From assembly GCF_921293095.1 (NCBI RefSeq), contig NC_060248.1, forward strand, positions 14,898,744 through 14,962,743: 64,000 bases of DNA, given 5' to 3'. Each line of letters begins with the position of its first letter. Position 1 is the first letter of the stretch. A program made the position numbers and the translations under genes. Shown piece by piece: positions 26,481 to 36,278 of the stretch. The notes beneath the pieces are model-generated. The model was not told the origin of the DNA and did no database searches. It saw nothing but the letters and a program-made list of their open reading frames with translations. Source of the DNA: Ischnura elegans (Eukaryota; Arthropoda; Insecta; Odonata; Coenagrionidae).

Positions 26481-26998
26481 CTGCTAATTTTTTATGATAG
26501 TGTAGAAGAGGGATCAGACGCTAGTGACGGAATAAGTTCATCGGAGGATTGAAGGTAGGAACTCTATAAATGAAAACAAATACAATTCAGTAACTTTAAG
26601 GAAGAACATTTATGTGTGACATACATCTTTTCTATTTATATCGCAATTATTGATTCCGGATTGATTTTATTTGTAAGTTTAAGGTAATAAGTACATGGAT
26701 TTCCATTGATGGTATATTGTATTTTTATTTAAATATCCCTTTACGGATAGAGCCAAACATAATCAAACATTTTTCCAATGCATATGTATGATTTGATTCT
26801 GAATTTTCATTTATTGGACATGCTCCCACGTATATTGTCTTTAAGATGGACGACTGAAAGTGAAATTTTACTTGGTCAGGTTAACTCTTCATCTTATATT
26901 TTATAATAACATAAAAATAATGAGTTTAAATTTAACGGTTTTTTCATTTTTACTAAAACATTCCCCTATTGTATACATCTTGGTCAGATTAAAAAATT

Positions 26999-27981
26999 AA
27001 AAACCCTTGAGGAAGAATCTGTTAAATACCTTCAAAGGCTGTACGCCGTCATAAAACGCCCTTTTCCACGCGACCCACCTCGGCGAGGTTAGAAATGGAA
27101 AATGTTAACGGTAGTTGCATTTCGCGAAAACAGTTTGTTTCTCTCTCTCTTTAGCATGCCAAGTCAATCTTTTAACCCTACTTCAATACCCGAAGCATAT
27201 TTCTTATTCGTGGAATGGTTCCGACAAATATCCAATCCCAAGCATTTCCACTCGAGTAACGCGTTAAATGGTCAATTCGGTCGATCCATAATCCTTGATA
27301 ATGTCATCAGTATAGTGTTTTAGGTCATTAATGACTAGGCTCTGTGCTTAAAATAACGATTTTCTAGAATAAAGTTTCAAAAAACTTGAAACATCGACCT
27401 CGGTTACCGAGCCTCAGGGTCCCGCGGCGTGTAGCTCAGCCTTGACTCGTGATCGAAAAATCGCTCTCATTTCCTTCGTCGCAGACTTTTTTCCAAGATT
27501 TCTGCTTAGTATTCTTGAGAAATCTCTACTTTACACCGTGATGTGAGTTTCCCGAGTTATATATTTGGTAAGCGAAAGATAATGTCTACTTTATGTCAAA
27601 TTTCACGTGAAAAACGAGTCCGCCATTTTGCGTTGTAAAACCAGTCAAATGAGAACCAAAATCTTCAAAATTCATGGAACGTATAGGCAAAGCATCAAGT
27701 CAAAGGAATATTGCGTTTTTTATTCCATAAAAATCATGCCAACGCAACACCACCTGCTTAAATTCAAAGGTTGCTGAAGAAAAACGAGACCGCGCGTGTT
27801 TTTAAAAAGTTGGTCATGTTTGGGCCACTGTATCTCAGTAACGGATCGTATTGATGTAAAATGGTACATACATCTACAGTTGGTAATCATTTATAAGTAT
27901 TTACGCCAAGTTTGAAGTCTCTATCTCAAAAAACGTCATTTTGGACTTTTGTCCAGCTTTTTTCGATTTCAGCCCACTGTG
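26999..27981 (-). repeat. Right inverted arm of the Transib-like element
   Basis: Reverse-complement partner of 23,917-24,899, ending CACTGTG at 27,975-27,981, with the nonamer complement GACTTTTGT at 27,944-27,952. The arms together could form a hairpin of nearly 1 kb around the 2.1-kb centre. Confidence 0.9.
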
Positions 27982-27986
27982 GGCCG
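27982..27986. repeat. 5-bp target-site duplication (GGCCG), right
   Basis: A direct copy of 23,912-23,916, directly abutting the CACTGTG end. Confidence 0.85.
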
Positions 27987-30240
27987 GGTCAAAAGAGTTG
28001 CAAACCTCATGTTTCGCCAAACTGGATGTGCAAAAAAATTACAGGGGCCATATCAGTTTAGCTAGGATTAAACTTAAAATGTGATTTAAAATTCAAATAT
28101 ATAGGCTGAAGGCTAATGTGTTGAAATTGGTTGTAAAATAATTACAAAGATTTATGAATTTAATCAAACTGTAAAACGTGAATAGCTTTAAACAACAGAA
28201 ATGATAGTTGGCACTCTATTTAACCTGATTCCTTTTATTATGCATCAGAAAAATAAATGACTCACTCTTCCAATCCCAGAACAAACCACGAATCAATCCT
28301 GAAATTGATTTTAGAGGACTTTAGGGCATTAAGATTTTCTTCGCGAGGTAGATACAACTATCCGACTTACAACCAGCTAAATTCAAGAGAAATTTTAAGT
28401 TCATTTAAGCAAATTACTGTCCTAAGCAAAATAACAAAATTTTAAGTTGATGTGAGCCAACATAATTTATTTAAGAACTTCATTCCATTACCAGTACAAT
28501 GTGAGAAGGAGACTACGCCGGGGTGATGAGTATAACATTCTATGCGAACCTATTTTAACCACTTGAAAATCTTTACTAATTTTAATGCAATGTATTTCGC
28601 TATGATATGCGCTTAATTTGTCCTCCCGGACTCTTTGGCGTTTAAAGTTTCCAAGTCACGTAATTCATACGACAGGTCTATGAATTTTCTATGGAGTTAC
28701 CCAAACTGCGATTTCTTTATCTGGGTCGTAAACGCAGCTTATTTAAATCGGCTGTCCACCAATTACAAAATAATGAAAATAAAATAAGAAACTGAGATCG
28801 TCTCTTGCGCAAATTCCAATGATTGGTTGGACATAAAACCTGCAGTTCTATCACTCTCACAGATACATTATTTTCGGATTCATTTGTGTTCGTATGTTCT
28901 AATGCTGCACCGTGTAGGTAAATAGTTATAAATACACTCATTGCGATTAATAAAGCCAACATTTTTACGCCTGCGACTGCTTAGGTAAAGTAAATAATTA
29001 ATTTTAAAAGGTGAAAATTGTTATTACTTGATTGTTACCTTGGATATGTTCCCATTTGTCTCTTTCCAGGAGAGAATGAAACCAAATCCAAAGTATCGTT
29101 TGTTATGTTATTCCTCTTCGATAACTTTCACTGTAACACAACATGCTGCACAATATGTCACGATCACCACAAGATGCTTTCACACATAAAGCATCGAACA
29201 CAACACTATGCCATGTGCTGATCAAGTGATTTCCAAATTCAGATTTTTTCCTCACTCCACATAAACCACTGCACTTCTTCACTATGCACAACGAACAACT
29301 TGTATTGGTTATGTTAATGACCTACTGCGTGTTATTTAAAGTAGGGAATAATTACTTCACGAAACGGAAAACACGCACCACTCAGAAATAAAATTCAACA
29401 CTCTCATCACATGGTTATCCAGCAACTGAACTATATTCTGAGTGCCTTCGCATCGATGCCAAACTTTATCCTCCCTCAATGCTGAATTGCGTCATCCCGA
29501 TGGACTAAATACACGACCTTTTCCAGCGGTTAGTACATGTCCGTTGTTCACAACTTGTTTTCGTCCGAAAGCAAATACAACCAGTTTAGCGAGAGTGATG
29601 CCTCGTGTTTACTACATGTACGGATTGCTAGCAATTATTCACGATGGCTTCGCACGGAATTCAGGGTTATTCTTACCCAAAATTAGAAGTACAAGGTGAG
29701 ACGAAGACTAATAAATCCATACAATAGAATACAATAGAAATACGATCGTCAGCTGAAGCATAGTTGCCCATGATACGAACCAAGGAGACTACTCACTATG
29801 CGTGGGAAGGACATGGGCCCATTTCTTTTAAACTTAATCGACAAATTCTAATGCAAGAGGCACGAATATTACAATATAAACGATTCTCCATTCTGCTGCC
29901 GTTCACCGCGCATTTAAACGGCTAAACAAAAGAGGTAGAGTGATCAGAATTTCACGGTGATATACGGTAATATTAGGGATATAATAATAATATAGGGTAA
30001 TGTATGCTCGGTATGAATTCTATCGCGAGATGTTTTATACGACAGTAGAACAACGATCAACGCCTCAGAGATAGTAGTAGGTATTTAGAATCATTAGATC
30101 ATTACAGTTCACGGAATATGCTATTTTCCATTCGAGTGCCAAGAGATACTCCAAAATTACTAAAAGACTTGAGTAACTCATTGCTCTACCCCAGATATGA
30201 ATCTTGACGGTAATCACTTGGTACGATAAAAATCCCGTCA
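27987..30240. other. Non-coding stretch, no gene supported
   Basis: Frames of 60-85 codons occur at 28,257-28,445, 28,717-28,962, 29,018-29,221 and 29,442-29,699, but none carries a recognised motif or a convincing splice context. Confidence 0.4.
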
Positions 30241-30241
30241 A

Positions 30242-30492
30242 GAGCGTACCCAGTATCAAAACTATGGGGGGTGGGGGCAAGCCATGGTTTCTCAAGCTGT
30301 AGGTAAGATTTAAGCATGGAAAAGGTGAATGAAATCAACATTTTATGGAAACTGTAACAGCTCTTTATTAGTTTTTAAAATTATTTGCTGGAAAAAATAT
30401 TATTTTCCTTAAAGACATTTGCGATTTTTGCTTCTGGGGGGCGGGGGGGGGGAGGCAGCTGCTCCCTCCTGCCCCTCGCTGGGTACGCCCAT
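30242..30492 (+). mobile_element. Short dispersed transposon copy, GGGCGTACCCAG-type ends
   Basis: The left end GAGCGTACCCAG faces the right end CGCTGGGTACGCCC as an imperfect inverted repeat. The interior (GTAAGATTTAAGCATGGAAA, AACTGTAACAGCTCTTTATT, AAAGACATTTGCGATTTT) is repeated almost verbatim at 33,361-33,575. A G-rich stretch near each end is typical of this kind of MITE. No clear target duplication was found, so the superfamily is left open. Confidence 0.7.
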
Positions 30493-30735
30493 GAATACCG
30501 TAATGTTTTGCAATGCACCAGTGTAACGGTCAACTATGTATGTTGCCCACAGGAGAACTACTACCTCGCGCTTCACCCTCCAATAGCCCGGGCTACACAG
30601 GAAGACGCAAGAGGCTTACTCGTGACAGACTTGTTTAATAGGGGTCGTGCGTCGTGTGAGCGAACGCCATTCGACTCCAGGGTGCGATGCTGTTGCCGCT
30701 TTCGTCTTCGAGTCCCGCGGTCAAGCGATTGTTAT

Positions 30736-31053
30736 CAGTGGCGCGGCGAGGGGAAGCTTCGGGGGATCAACCAGAGAAAATTTTCCCCCCCCCAGAGCTC
30801 TGAGAAAATTTTAAGTTTAATCCATTTTACTTAATGGATTAGTATTAGATACTTATAAAATAGTGTTAGGGTTAATCAAATATCTTTCATATAGCGGTAA
30901 AACTAGTCATTTTGAACCGTTGATCTTATAATTTTTCTGGTGGAGTGCCAGTTCAACTCCCACTTACCCTGGCGGGTATGCAATACCCCCACACCCTAAA
31001 GTATTAGTTGCGCCTAAAACCCCCCCTAGTCTTGATTCCAAGCTGCACCCCTG
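30736..31053 (+). mobile_element. hAT-type MITE, copy 1, with 8-bp TSD ATTGTTAT
   Basis: The ends are CAGTGGCGCGGCGAG and GCTGCACCCCTG (reverse complement CAGGGGTGCAGC). Exact 8-bp copies of ATTGTTAT flank it at 30,728-30,735 and 31,054-31,061. CAG-type ends and an 8-bp duplication define the hAT superfamily. At 318 bp with no ORF it is non-autonomous. Interior landmarks CAGAGCTCTGAGAAAATTTT and ACCCTGGCGGGTATGCAATA recur inverted in the next copy. Confidence 0.9.
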
Positions 31054-31273
31054 ATTGTTATCATCGCAGCACAGCCCTCGAGAAAGTCACACTGCGTCTC
31101 AGTTGCAGGAGAGAATGGGGAGGAGGGTGATGAAGAAGTGTTCGGAATTTGAAGCGAAAAGAGAGGGGGAAGAAGGAGATCAATGTGTACGGGATGTGCA
31201 CTGCGATAGTTGGAGGGAAGGATTTTCAACTGCAACGCAGATTTCGTATCGTGTACTTGATGATCATAGGCGG

Positions 31274-31538
31274 CAAGAGTGCGGCTAAGAATTAAGGTTA
31301 GGGGGGGTATTAGTTATTAGACATCACCGATACTAAGGGGTATTGAATACCCGCCAGGGTAAGAGGGATTTGCTGGGTCCCTTCTCCAAAAAAATTTAAA
31401 AAATAATGGTTCAAACTGGCAAGTTTTACAACTTTCTGGGCTAATCCAAATATATAAAATGTTTTAAACTTAAAAATTTCTCTGAGCTCTGGGGAGGGGG
31501 GATTATTCCCCAAAACCCCCACCCTCACTGCGCTACTG
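31274..31538 (-). mobile_element. hAT-type MITE, copy 2, opposite orientation
   Basis: It is the same family as 30,736-31,053, read on the minus strand: CAGTAGCGCAGTGAGG, then CAGAGCTCAGAGAAATTTTT, TACCCTGGCGGGTATTCAAT and a GCACTCTTG end. The flanks ATAGGCGG (31,266-31,273) and ATTGGCGG (31,539-31,546) match at 7 of 8 positions, consistent with an older insertion. The two copies lie 220 bp apart, each with its own duplication, so they inserted independently. Confidence 0.85.
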
Positions 31539-31546
31539 ATTGGCGG

Positions 31547-32500
31547 ATCTAGAGGGAAGCACGAAGGCACGTGCCCCCCCACCCCCTAACACTTAAAAAA
31601 TACACAAGATTTTTAATATGGTTATCATTACGTTCGTTTTATTTTGTGTATTGCAGAACCTCAATCATTTAATTTAATATTAATAACTTTCATATGAAAA
31701 TAAAGAGAATATTTTCTACAGTATGTTGTACGATGGTAGCCTTCTAATTGTCGAGAATTAATAAAACTATAAGAGGTACAGTAACGCAATTTTTTCATTG
31801 TTTTTCAAAGTAAGGTAAGGTTGGGTTAGTGCGATCCCTAAATAGCATATATCAATTTTAACAAGCTAAGGAAAATTTTCAAGTCTTGCTAAAAACGTGA
31901 GATTCAATGTATAATATATATGTGAATCAGTGAAGAAATTAATTAGATTCAAACTCCTTACTCTGTAAAGTGGTAATTTTTATAAATTTTTTCTTACAAT
32001 ATTGTCAATTACCCCGTACATGGGGCAAGTGCGTCCCATGGCTGATGTGCAATACATTTCCACATTACGCGGCACATGGAGTAAGTGCGATTTCCCCAGA
32101 AATTCAGCTGTACATTGCTATTTAAAGTACCAAATTATGTTTAACCATTCTTGAGAACTCAACTTTCATTTTAGCTAATGAAAGTAGGTTTTTTTGCATA
32201 TTTTTGTTAATTCTGACACAATATGGAATTGTTGTTAAATGTGTTTTTTAAATGATAGTAACAGTATTTGGCTGTTACACATTAATTCAAAAGTGTATTT
32301 AAAATAGCTAGTTTGCATTAAAGCTGAATAAATAATAATAAAAATAGTATAAATCTTGAATATGACAACAAATCTGAATACAAACTAGATTGTAATGAAC
32401 AAAGAATTGCTTCTCTAATGTAACTTACGTTATTAATATGAAAAGCAAAATGAGAAAAACTCATGGTCTTCAACCAATTTAACATTGAATATTTATTTGT
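31547..32500. other. Non-coding AT-rich stretch
   Basis: No gene seen. The start (GGATCTAGAGGGAAGC followed by C-runs) resembles another CAGTGGCGGATC-type hAT end, but a partner end was not found. Confidence 0.4.
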
Positions 32501-32812
32501 TCATTTTAAGCTGTACACCGAGAAAGATAGGCAAAACGTTAACTTTCCTTGACGGCCGACAGAGGGCTTGGGTAATATTTTTACAACATCTTCCCTAGGT
32601 ATTTCGCTGGAATCCTCATTCCGTGGATAGGTGAAACTTATTTCAGTTCCAAAATATGTCCTCATAAAACCAACCACGGTGTCACCTGATTCATTAATCT
32701 CCAGAATTTTCTCTACATAGTGAGTAACTGACTCTTTGCTGCTGAATCTAGCCAGAATCCAACCTCCACTTTGGATGTTAGTCACCAAATTTGTTAAGCT
32801 TTTTCGATTCAT
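32501..32812 (-). CDS. Unidentified ORF, resembles a transposon-associated C-terminal domain
   Basis: A 103-codon frame on the minus strand. The peptide has WILARFSSKESVTHYVEKI, then EINESGDTVVGFMRTYFG, FTYPRNEDSSEIPREDVVKIL and PKPSVGRQGKL. The pattern (W-x-x-V-F, YVGKI, EDDG, P-x-x-ED, I-x-x-EDIV-x-LP-x-P) resembles a small domain often found at the C-terminus of uncharacterised, transposon-linked insect proteins; this is recalled by pattern only. The ATG may be internal and the protein truncated, because the sequence upstream is not obviously coding. A mariner relic lies 190 bp to the right on the same strand. Confidence 0.45.
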   Translation of the reverse strand: MNRKSLTNLVTNIQSGGWILARFSSKESVTHYVEKILEINESGDTVVGFMRTYFGTEISFTYPRNEDSSEIPREDVVKILPKPSVGRQGKLTFCLSFSVYSLK

Positions 32813-33002
32813 GCTATCTTGTTTCAGGGATTAATACCATGTCATCTATGTCCTCCTCGTCAGAAGATATGATATCCAATGCCCTATCATAATCAATCAA
32901 TGAACTTAAGAAAGCTATCTTTATCAAATAAACCATCAGAATAAAAGTTGATTGAGGACTCTAATTTAAACACCTAGTTTTATAAATCTCCGCATTTTGC
33001 AT

Positions 33003-33360
33003 TTATACAAGATGGAACCAGTCGTTATAACATTTATTCCATTCCGAAGTAGGGGTAGTCAAAATGGCTGTTTTGTAGCCATCGACCACTTCTTCAGATG
33101 TCTGGAAGCGCTTTGCTCGTAGCATATTCTTGATTCTGGGGAATGTGAAAAAATCATTGGGGCTCAAGTCCGGGATGTAAGGAGGATGATCAAGAATTTC
33201 GATATCTTTGTGCATCTTCTCAGCTGATTTGGTAGCCTTTCCACCACAATGCAGGGCAACGAGAGAAAGAGGTTCTCACTGTCCATGTAAAAAGTAATGG
33301 GTGTACCATACACCAATAAAAAGCATTTCTGCAGTGGCTCCAATTCTGCCTTTAGCCAAG
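33003..33360 (-). pseudogene. mariner-type transposase relic
   Basis: Minus-strand frame 33,003-33,215 encodes KDIEILDHPPYIPDLSPNDF, then FPRIKNMLRAKRF, TSEEV and EWNKCYNDWFHLV, ending at a stop. HPPYSPDLSPxDF is the signature of the third catalytic aspartate of mariner (DD34D) transposases, and the tail matches their C-terminal part. Upstream sequence to about 33,360 continues in a shifted frame (MLFIGVWYTHYFLHG-like), so the copy is frameshifted. The first two catalytic aspartates and terminal repeats were not located. This is a dead fragment. Confidence 0.85.
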
Positions 33361-33575
33361 GGCATACCAAGGATTAAAAATAGGGGGGGCAAGCGATGGT
33401 TGTTCAAGTTAAAGGTAAGATTTAAGCATGGAGAAGGTGAATGAAACCAACATTTTAAGGAAACTGTAACAGCTCTTTATTAGTTTTTAAAATCATTTGC
33501 TTGAAATATTACTGTTTTCCTTAAAGACATTTGCGATTTTGGCTGCCCCCTCCTCCCCCTCACTGGGTAAGCCCA
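33361..33575 (+). mobile_element. Second copy of the GGGCGTACCCAG-type short element
   Basis: The ends GGGCATACCAAGG and CACTGGGTAAGCCC form an imperfect inverted pair. The interior repeats that of 30,242-30,492 (TAAGATTTAAGCATGGA, AACTGTAACAGCTCTTTATT, TTCCTTAAAGACATTTGC). It adjoins the mariner relic, possibly having inserted into it. Confidence 0.7.
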
Positions 33576-34359
33576 TGCCTCGAGCAATGTCTATGCAGAA
33601 GATGAAGAAGGAGAGGGTATGGAGTGATTGCCTCCTATCCTCATTTGCTGCTCATGTTGTTGCTATGTTTTTCATACCCACAATACCATCTCATTGTTCT
33701 GATCACAAACAAAACTGGTTATTACCGCGAACACTAGGCAAAGAATAATAAATAATACATTTCCCGGACATATATGATACCTTTAGCAATCAAGTGACCT
33801 AATTTTGGCTCACAATTTTCACTACTTACATGAGTAGCCGTGATGAATACTCTAAACCAATAGTAATTCTATAGTATTAAACTTAATGGAATCCTGCATC
33901 TGAAAACTCGCGGTATCCCTGCATCCCTATTTACTCTACATTTTTTTATTGACATGGAGGAATGGCATTATGAAATTATTTTCCACCAAGCATCAGTGAC
34001 ATCATGACAAAATTTGTACATAGTGCCGGAACGTGCTTTCCTTAACTTTTTTTTGGAGTGAAATATTACTCCGGGTCTTTTTTTATTACAAGTCATGATT
34101 TAAATTTTATCACAACATTTGTTTTGTTATGAATCTATAAGTATTTTCGAAATTTTTTGGCAACCAAATGGATAAAAATGTTATTTAACAATTATGTCTT
34201 TTGTTCAGCGTGCTCCTGCACCATGACACCTTTGCCAGGCATGTTTAATATCCTTTATTAATATGGCTATGAATTGCTTTCAAAAATCAATTTATACTAT
34301 TTTCGATAAATTTTATCTGCCATTATATAATACAATAGCGATGACTGAAACACTTTATG
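33576..34359. other. Non-coding stretch
   Basis: Nothing recognised apart from AT-rich sequence and short unsupported frames. Confidence 0.4.
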
Positions 34360-34639
34360 ATTCAAAGTCTGTATGACATGAGTCAGTTCTTAAATTTTTT
34401 CGGTTCTCGGTACCAGTCCGGTTCTCCCCAATCGGTTCTCGATTCTTGGTTCCAAGGATGAACTTTTATTACCTGAATTAATGACAATTGTAAATGAACA
34501 ACCACAAGAAGAGAATGAAAATAATTTCACTGAAAATGTAAATTACCAGGAAAGTTCTGCAAAAAACTGAAGATAGTCTCCATAATTTTATTTGCCAAGT
34601 AAAAAAGTTTAAATACCACATTGTTAAAGAATGCATGAT

Positions 34640-34830
34640 CAATTCAGATTCAACATTTTTACTCTATTTATTCTTTTATTTGGTATAAATATTGACTGCA
34701 GTACTGAACAGACGTTCACTGAAAACAGTAGTGGTAGATGCTGATTTTGAAGGCCCGCCTGAAATACGCTTGGAGCACAGTTTACGTACTGCATAGCATC
34801 AGGATCAATAGTGAAACTCCCCCAACTTAT
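34640..34830 (-). pseudogene. hAT transposase dimerisation-domain relic
   Basis: One minus-strand frame gives SASTTTVFSERLFSTAVNIY, then stops followed by KNVESEL. This is the hallmark of the hAT C-terminal dimerisation domain (SERLFSTAGNIYT, RNRLSPENVEKLLFL). Two in-frame stops show decay. The neighbouring segment to about 35,330 may hold earlier parts of the transposase but no motif is secure. Confidence 0.7.
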
Positions 34831-35379
34831 CACCCGTTAATTTGTTGTAACTTAAGTGAGTCAGTTCAAATATTCTGTATTCTGCGATGTAGCTTAAATT
34901 GTTACCTTAATTGACAACTTATTCGCATTTGCGTCACTATCATAGTTCTTATAACATGAACAATAAACTGCTCAACACGCCAGTACAGCAACACCATGGA
35001 TAAACTGCGCAGCCGTGAGTTAACGCAAAATTGTGATGAAGTCTTGCATTCTGCAGGATAGCCAAACTTTTTGATGCCTTGCATAGGTTTGTCAAATTAT
35101 GAATAAGCTCACAGAATGCATCTTGGTCATATGTCAAAGAATTAATATATGTGTACATGATTCAATCGTAAGACCACACTTTCACACGAAACGATTTTCC
35201 GCTGGCCAGCGTTCAGGGCATCGCAGAGAGTCGTCTCATTAAAAAGCCACCTGAATTTCGCATGAATGGCGGCTTGCAAAAAGTCGTATTGTTTGAAAGC
35301 TGCCTCAATGTGGCCTTGTTTGTATTTCATCCCATAGACGGCACATTGCCAGGCCGGATTGAAATGGGCACGTTTTTAA

Positions 35380-36089
35380 CCCTTTCACTGCTGTGGACGA
35401 TCTTTTTCTTCGTCCCTGCCATGCGGTCAGCACTTTCGCCGAAGCACTCCGAAAGGTTGCTTATCCGGGACCCGGAATCCTCGACCAGCTCACCCACGCA
35501 GGACCATCTCATCGACCCCACCAGCAGGGGGGCCTACCTCCCCAAAAGTGACCGCTCTGACAGCAATTTGAAAATCAATCAATCAATCCGATCATCGAAA
35601 AATGATTGTTTTCATCGCACTCCTGCCAATCAAGCAATTAAGCACGTCTTTTAACCGTGTTTCTGTGATGAAAAATAACGATTTTGTTAACTTTGCTGAA
35701 ATGGCCATTTTCCAGTTGTCCGCAGCCACGTTTTTAGCAAAGTTAACTAAATCGTTATTTTTCATCGCAGAAACACGTTTCAAAGACGTACTTGATTGCC
35801 TGATTGGCAGAAGTGCGATGAAAACAATCATTTTTCGATGATCGGATTGATTGATAGAATTTCAAAATGAAGTCAGAGCGGTCACTTTTCGGAAGGTAGG
35901 CTGGTAGGGTCGAGGAGACGGTACTGCGTGGTAGAGCTCGTCGAGGATAGGGTCCTGGATTAGCGACCCTTCAGAGGGTGTACCACGCCCATTCTGGAAG
36001 TACCTGCTCCGTGGGCCCACGAAACGCAATTTAACCTTTTCACTGCATGTGAGGAGAAGGTTTTCGGAGATTGAACAGCAGCGAAAGGG
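35380..36089 (+). mobile_element. piggyBac-like MITE, TTAA target duplication, palindromic
   Basis: It is flanked by TTAA at 35,376-35,379 and 36,090-36,093. The ends are CCCTTTCACTGCTGT and its near complement ACAGCAGCGAAAGGG. Inverted similarity extends inward over most of the length, with an almost perfect palindromic core around 35,588-35,841, so the two strands show near-identical 79-codon frames there. TTAA targets with CCC starts are characteristic of piggyBac elements. There is no transposase, so it is non-autonomous. It sits inside the hAT copy 34,368-36,270. Confidence 0.9.
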
Positions 36090-36278
36090 TTAATCTATTT
36101 TTCACTTTTTGGCCTTGAATATGCTGCAGAGTATTTTGGCTTTGGGCACCAAATTCAAATCCTTGCCACCGTTCCGCTCCTGTTCCAAAGTAGGTACCAA
36201 CTTTATGCAATAGATTCTTGATGCCGGTCCCACAGGCCAAGAACTGGGTACCAGAATGAACCCATCTCTAATTCAAAG

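Larger units (their letters stand above)
23917..27981 (+). mobile_element. Transib/RAG-like DNA transposon with RSS-like ends
   Basis: The element is 4,065 bp and is bounded by GGCCG duplications. Both ends read CACAGTG, a 22-nt spacer, then ACAAAAGTC (left 23,917-23,954; right is the exact reverse complement). This is the layout of a V(D)J 23-RSS (heptamer CACAGTG, 23-nt spacer, nonamer ACAAAAACC) and of Transib termini, as known for the RAG1-core/Transib family. Between the ends are two nearly identical 983-bp inverted arms and a 2.1-kb centre with a decayed transposase related to the RAG1 core. The transposase has in-frame stops, so the copy is probably inactive. The near identity of the arms suggests a fairly young insertion or arm conversion. 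Confidence 0.85.
34368..36270 (-). mobile_element. Degenerate hAT transposon with 8-bp TSD ATTCAAAG
   Basis: ATTCAAAG flanks the segment at 34,360-34,367 and 36,271-36,278. The right end, read inward, is TAGAGATGGGTTC, a common hAT terminus; the left end is more diverged. Inside, the minus strand holds a hAT transposase C-terminal relic (34,640-34,830). A separate TTAA-flanked element is nested at 35,380-36,089. Removing it leaves about 1.2 kb, so this copy is internally deleted as well as frameshifted. Confidence 0.65.

Noticed and set aside
24575-27323. Identical 73-codon frames at 24,575-24,796 (minus) and 27,102-27,323 (plus) as a duplicated gene
   Set aside because: They are the same sequence in the two inverted arms of the Transib-like element, with no domain or codon evidence for function.
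30242-31538. One large composite inverted-repeat element
   Set aside because: Separate 8-bp duplications show two independent hAT MITE insertions plus an unrelated short element.
35592-35841. Overlapping near-identical 79-codon frames on both strands
   Set aside because: An artefact of the palindromic core of the TTAA MITE.
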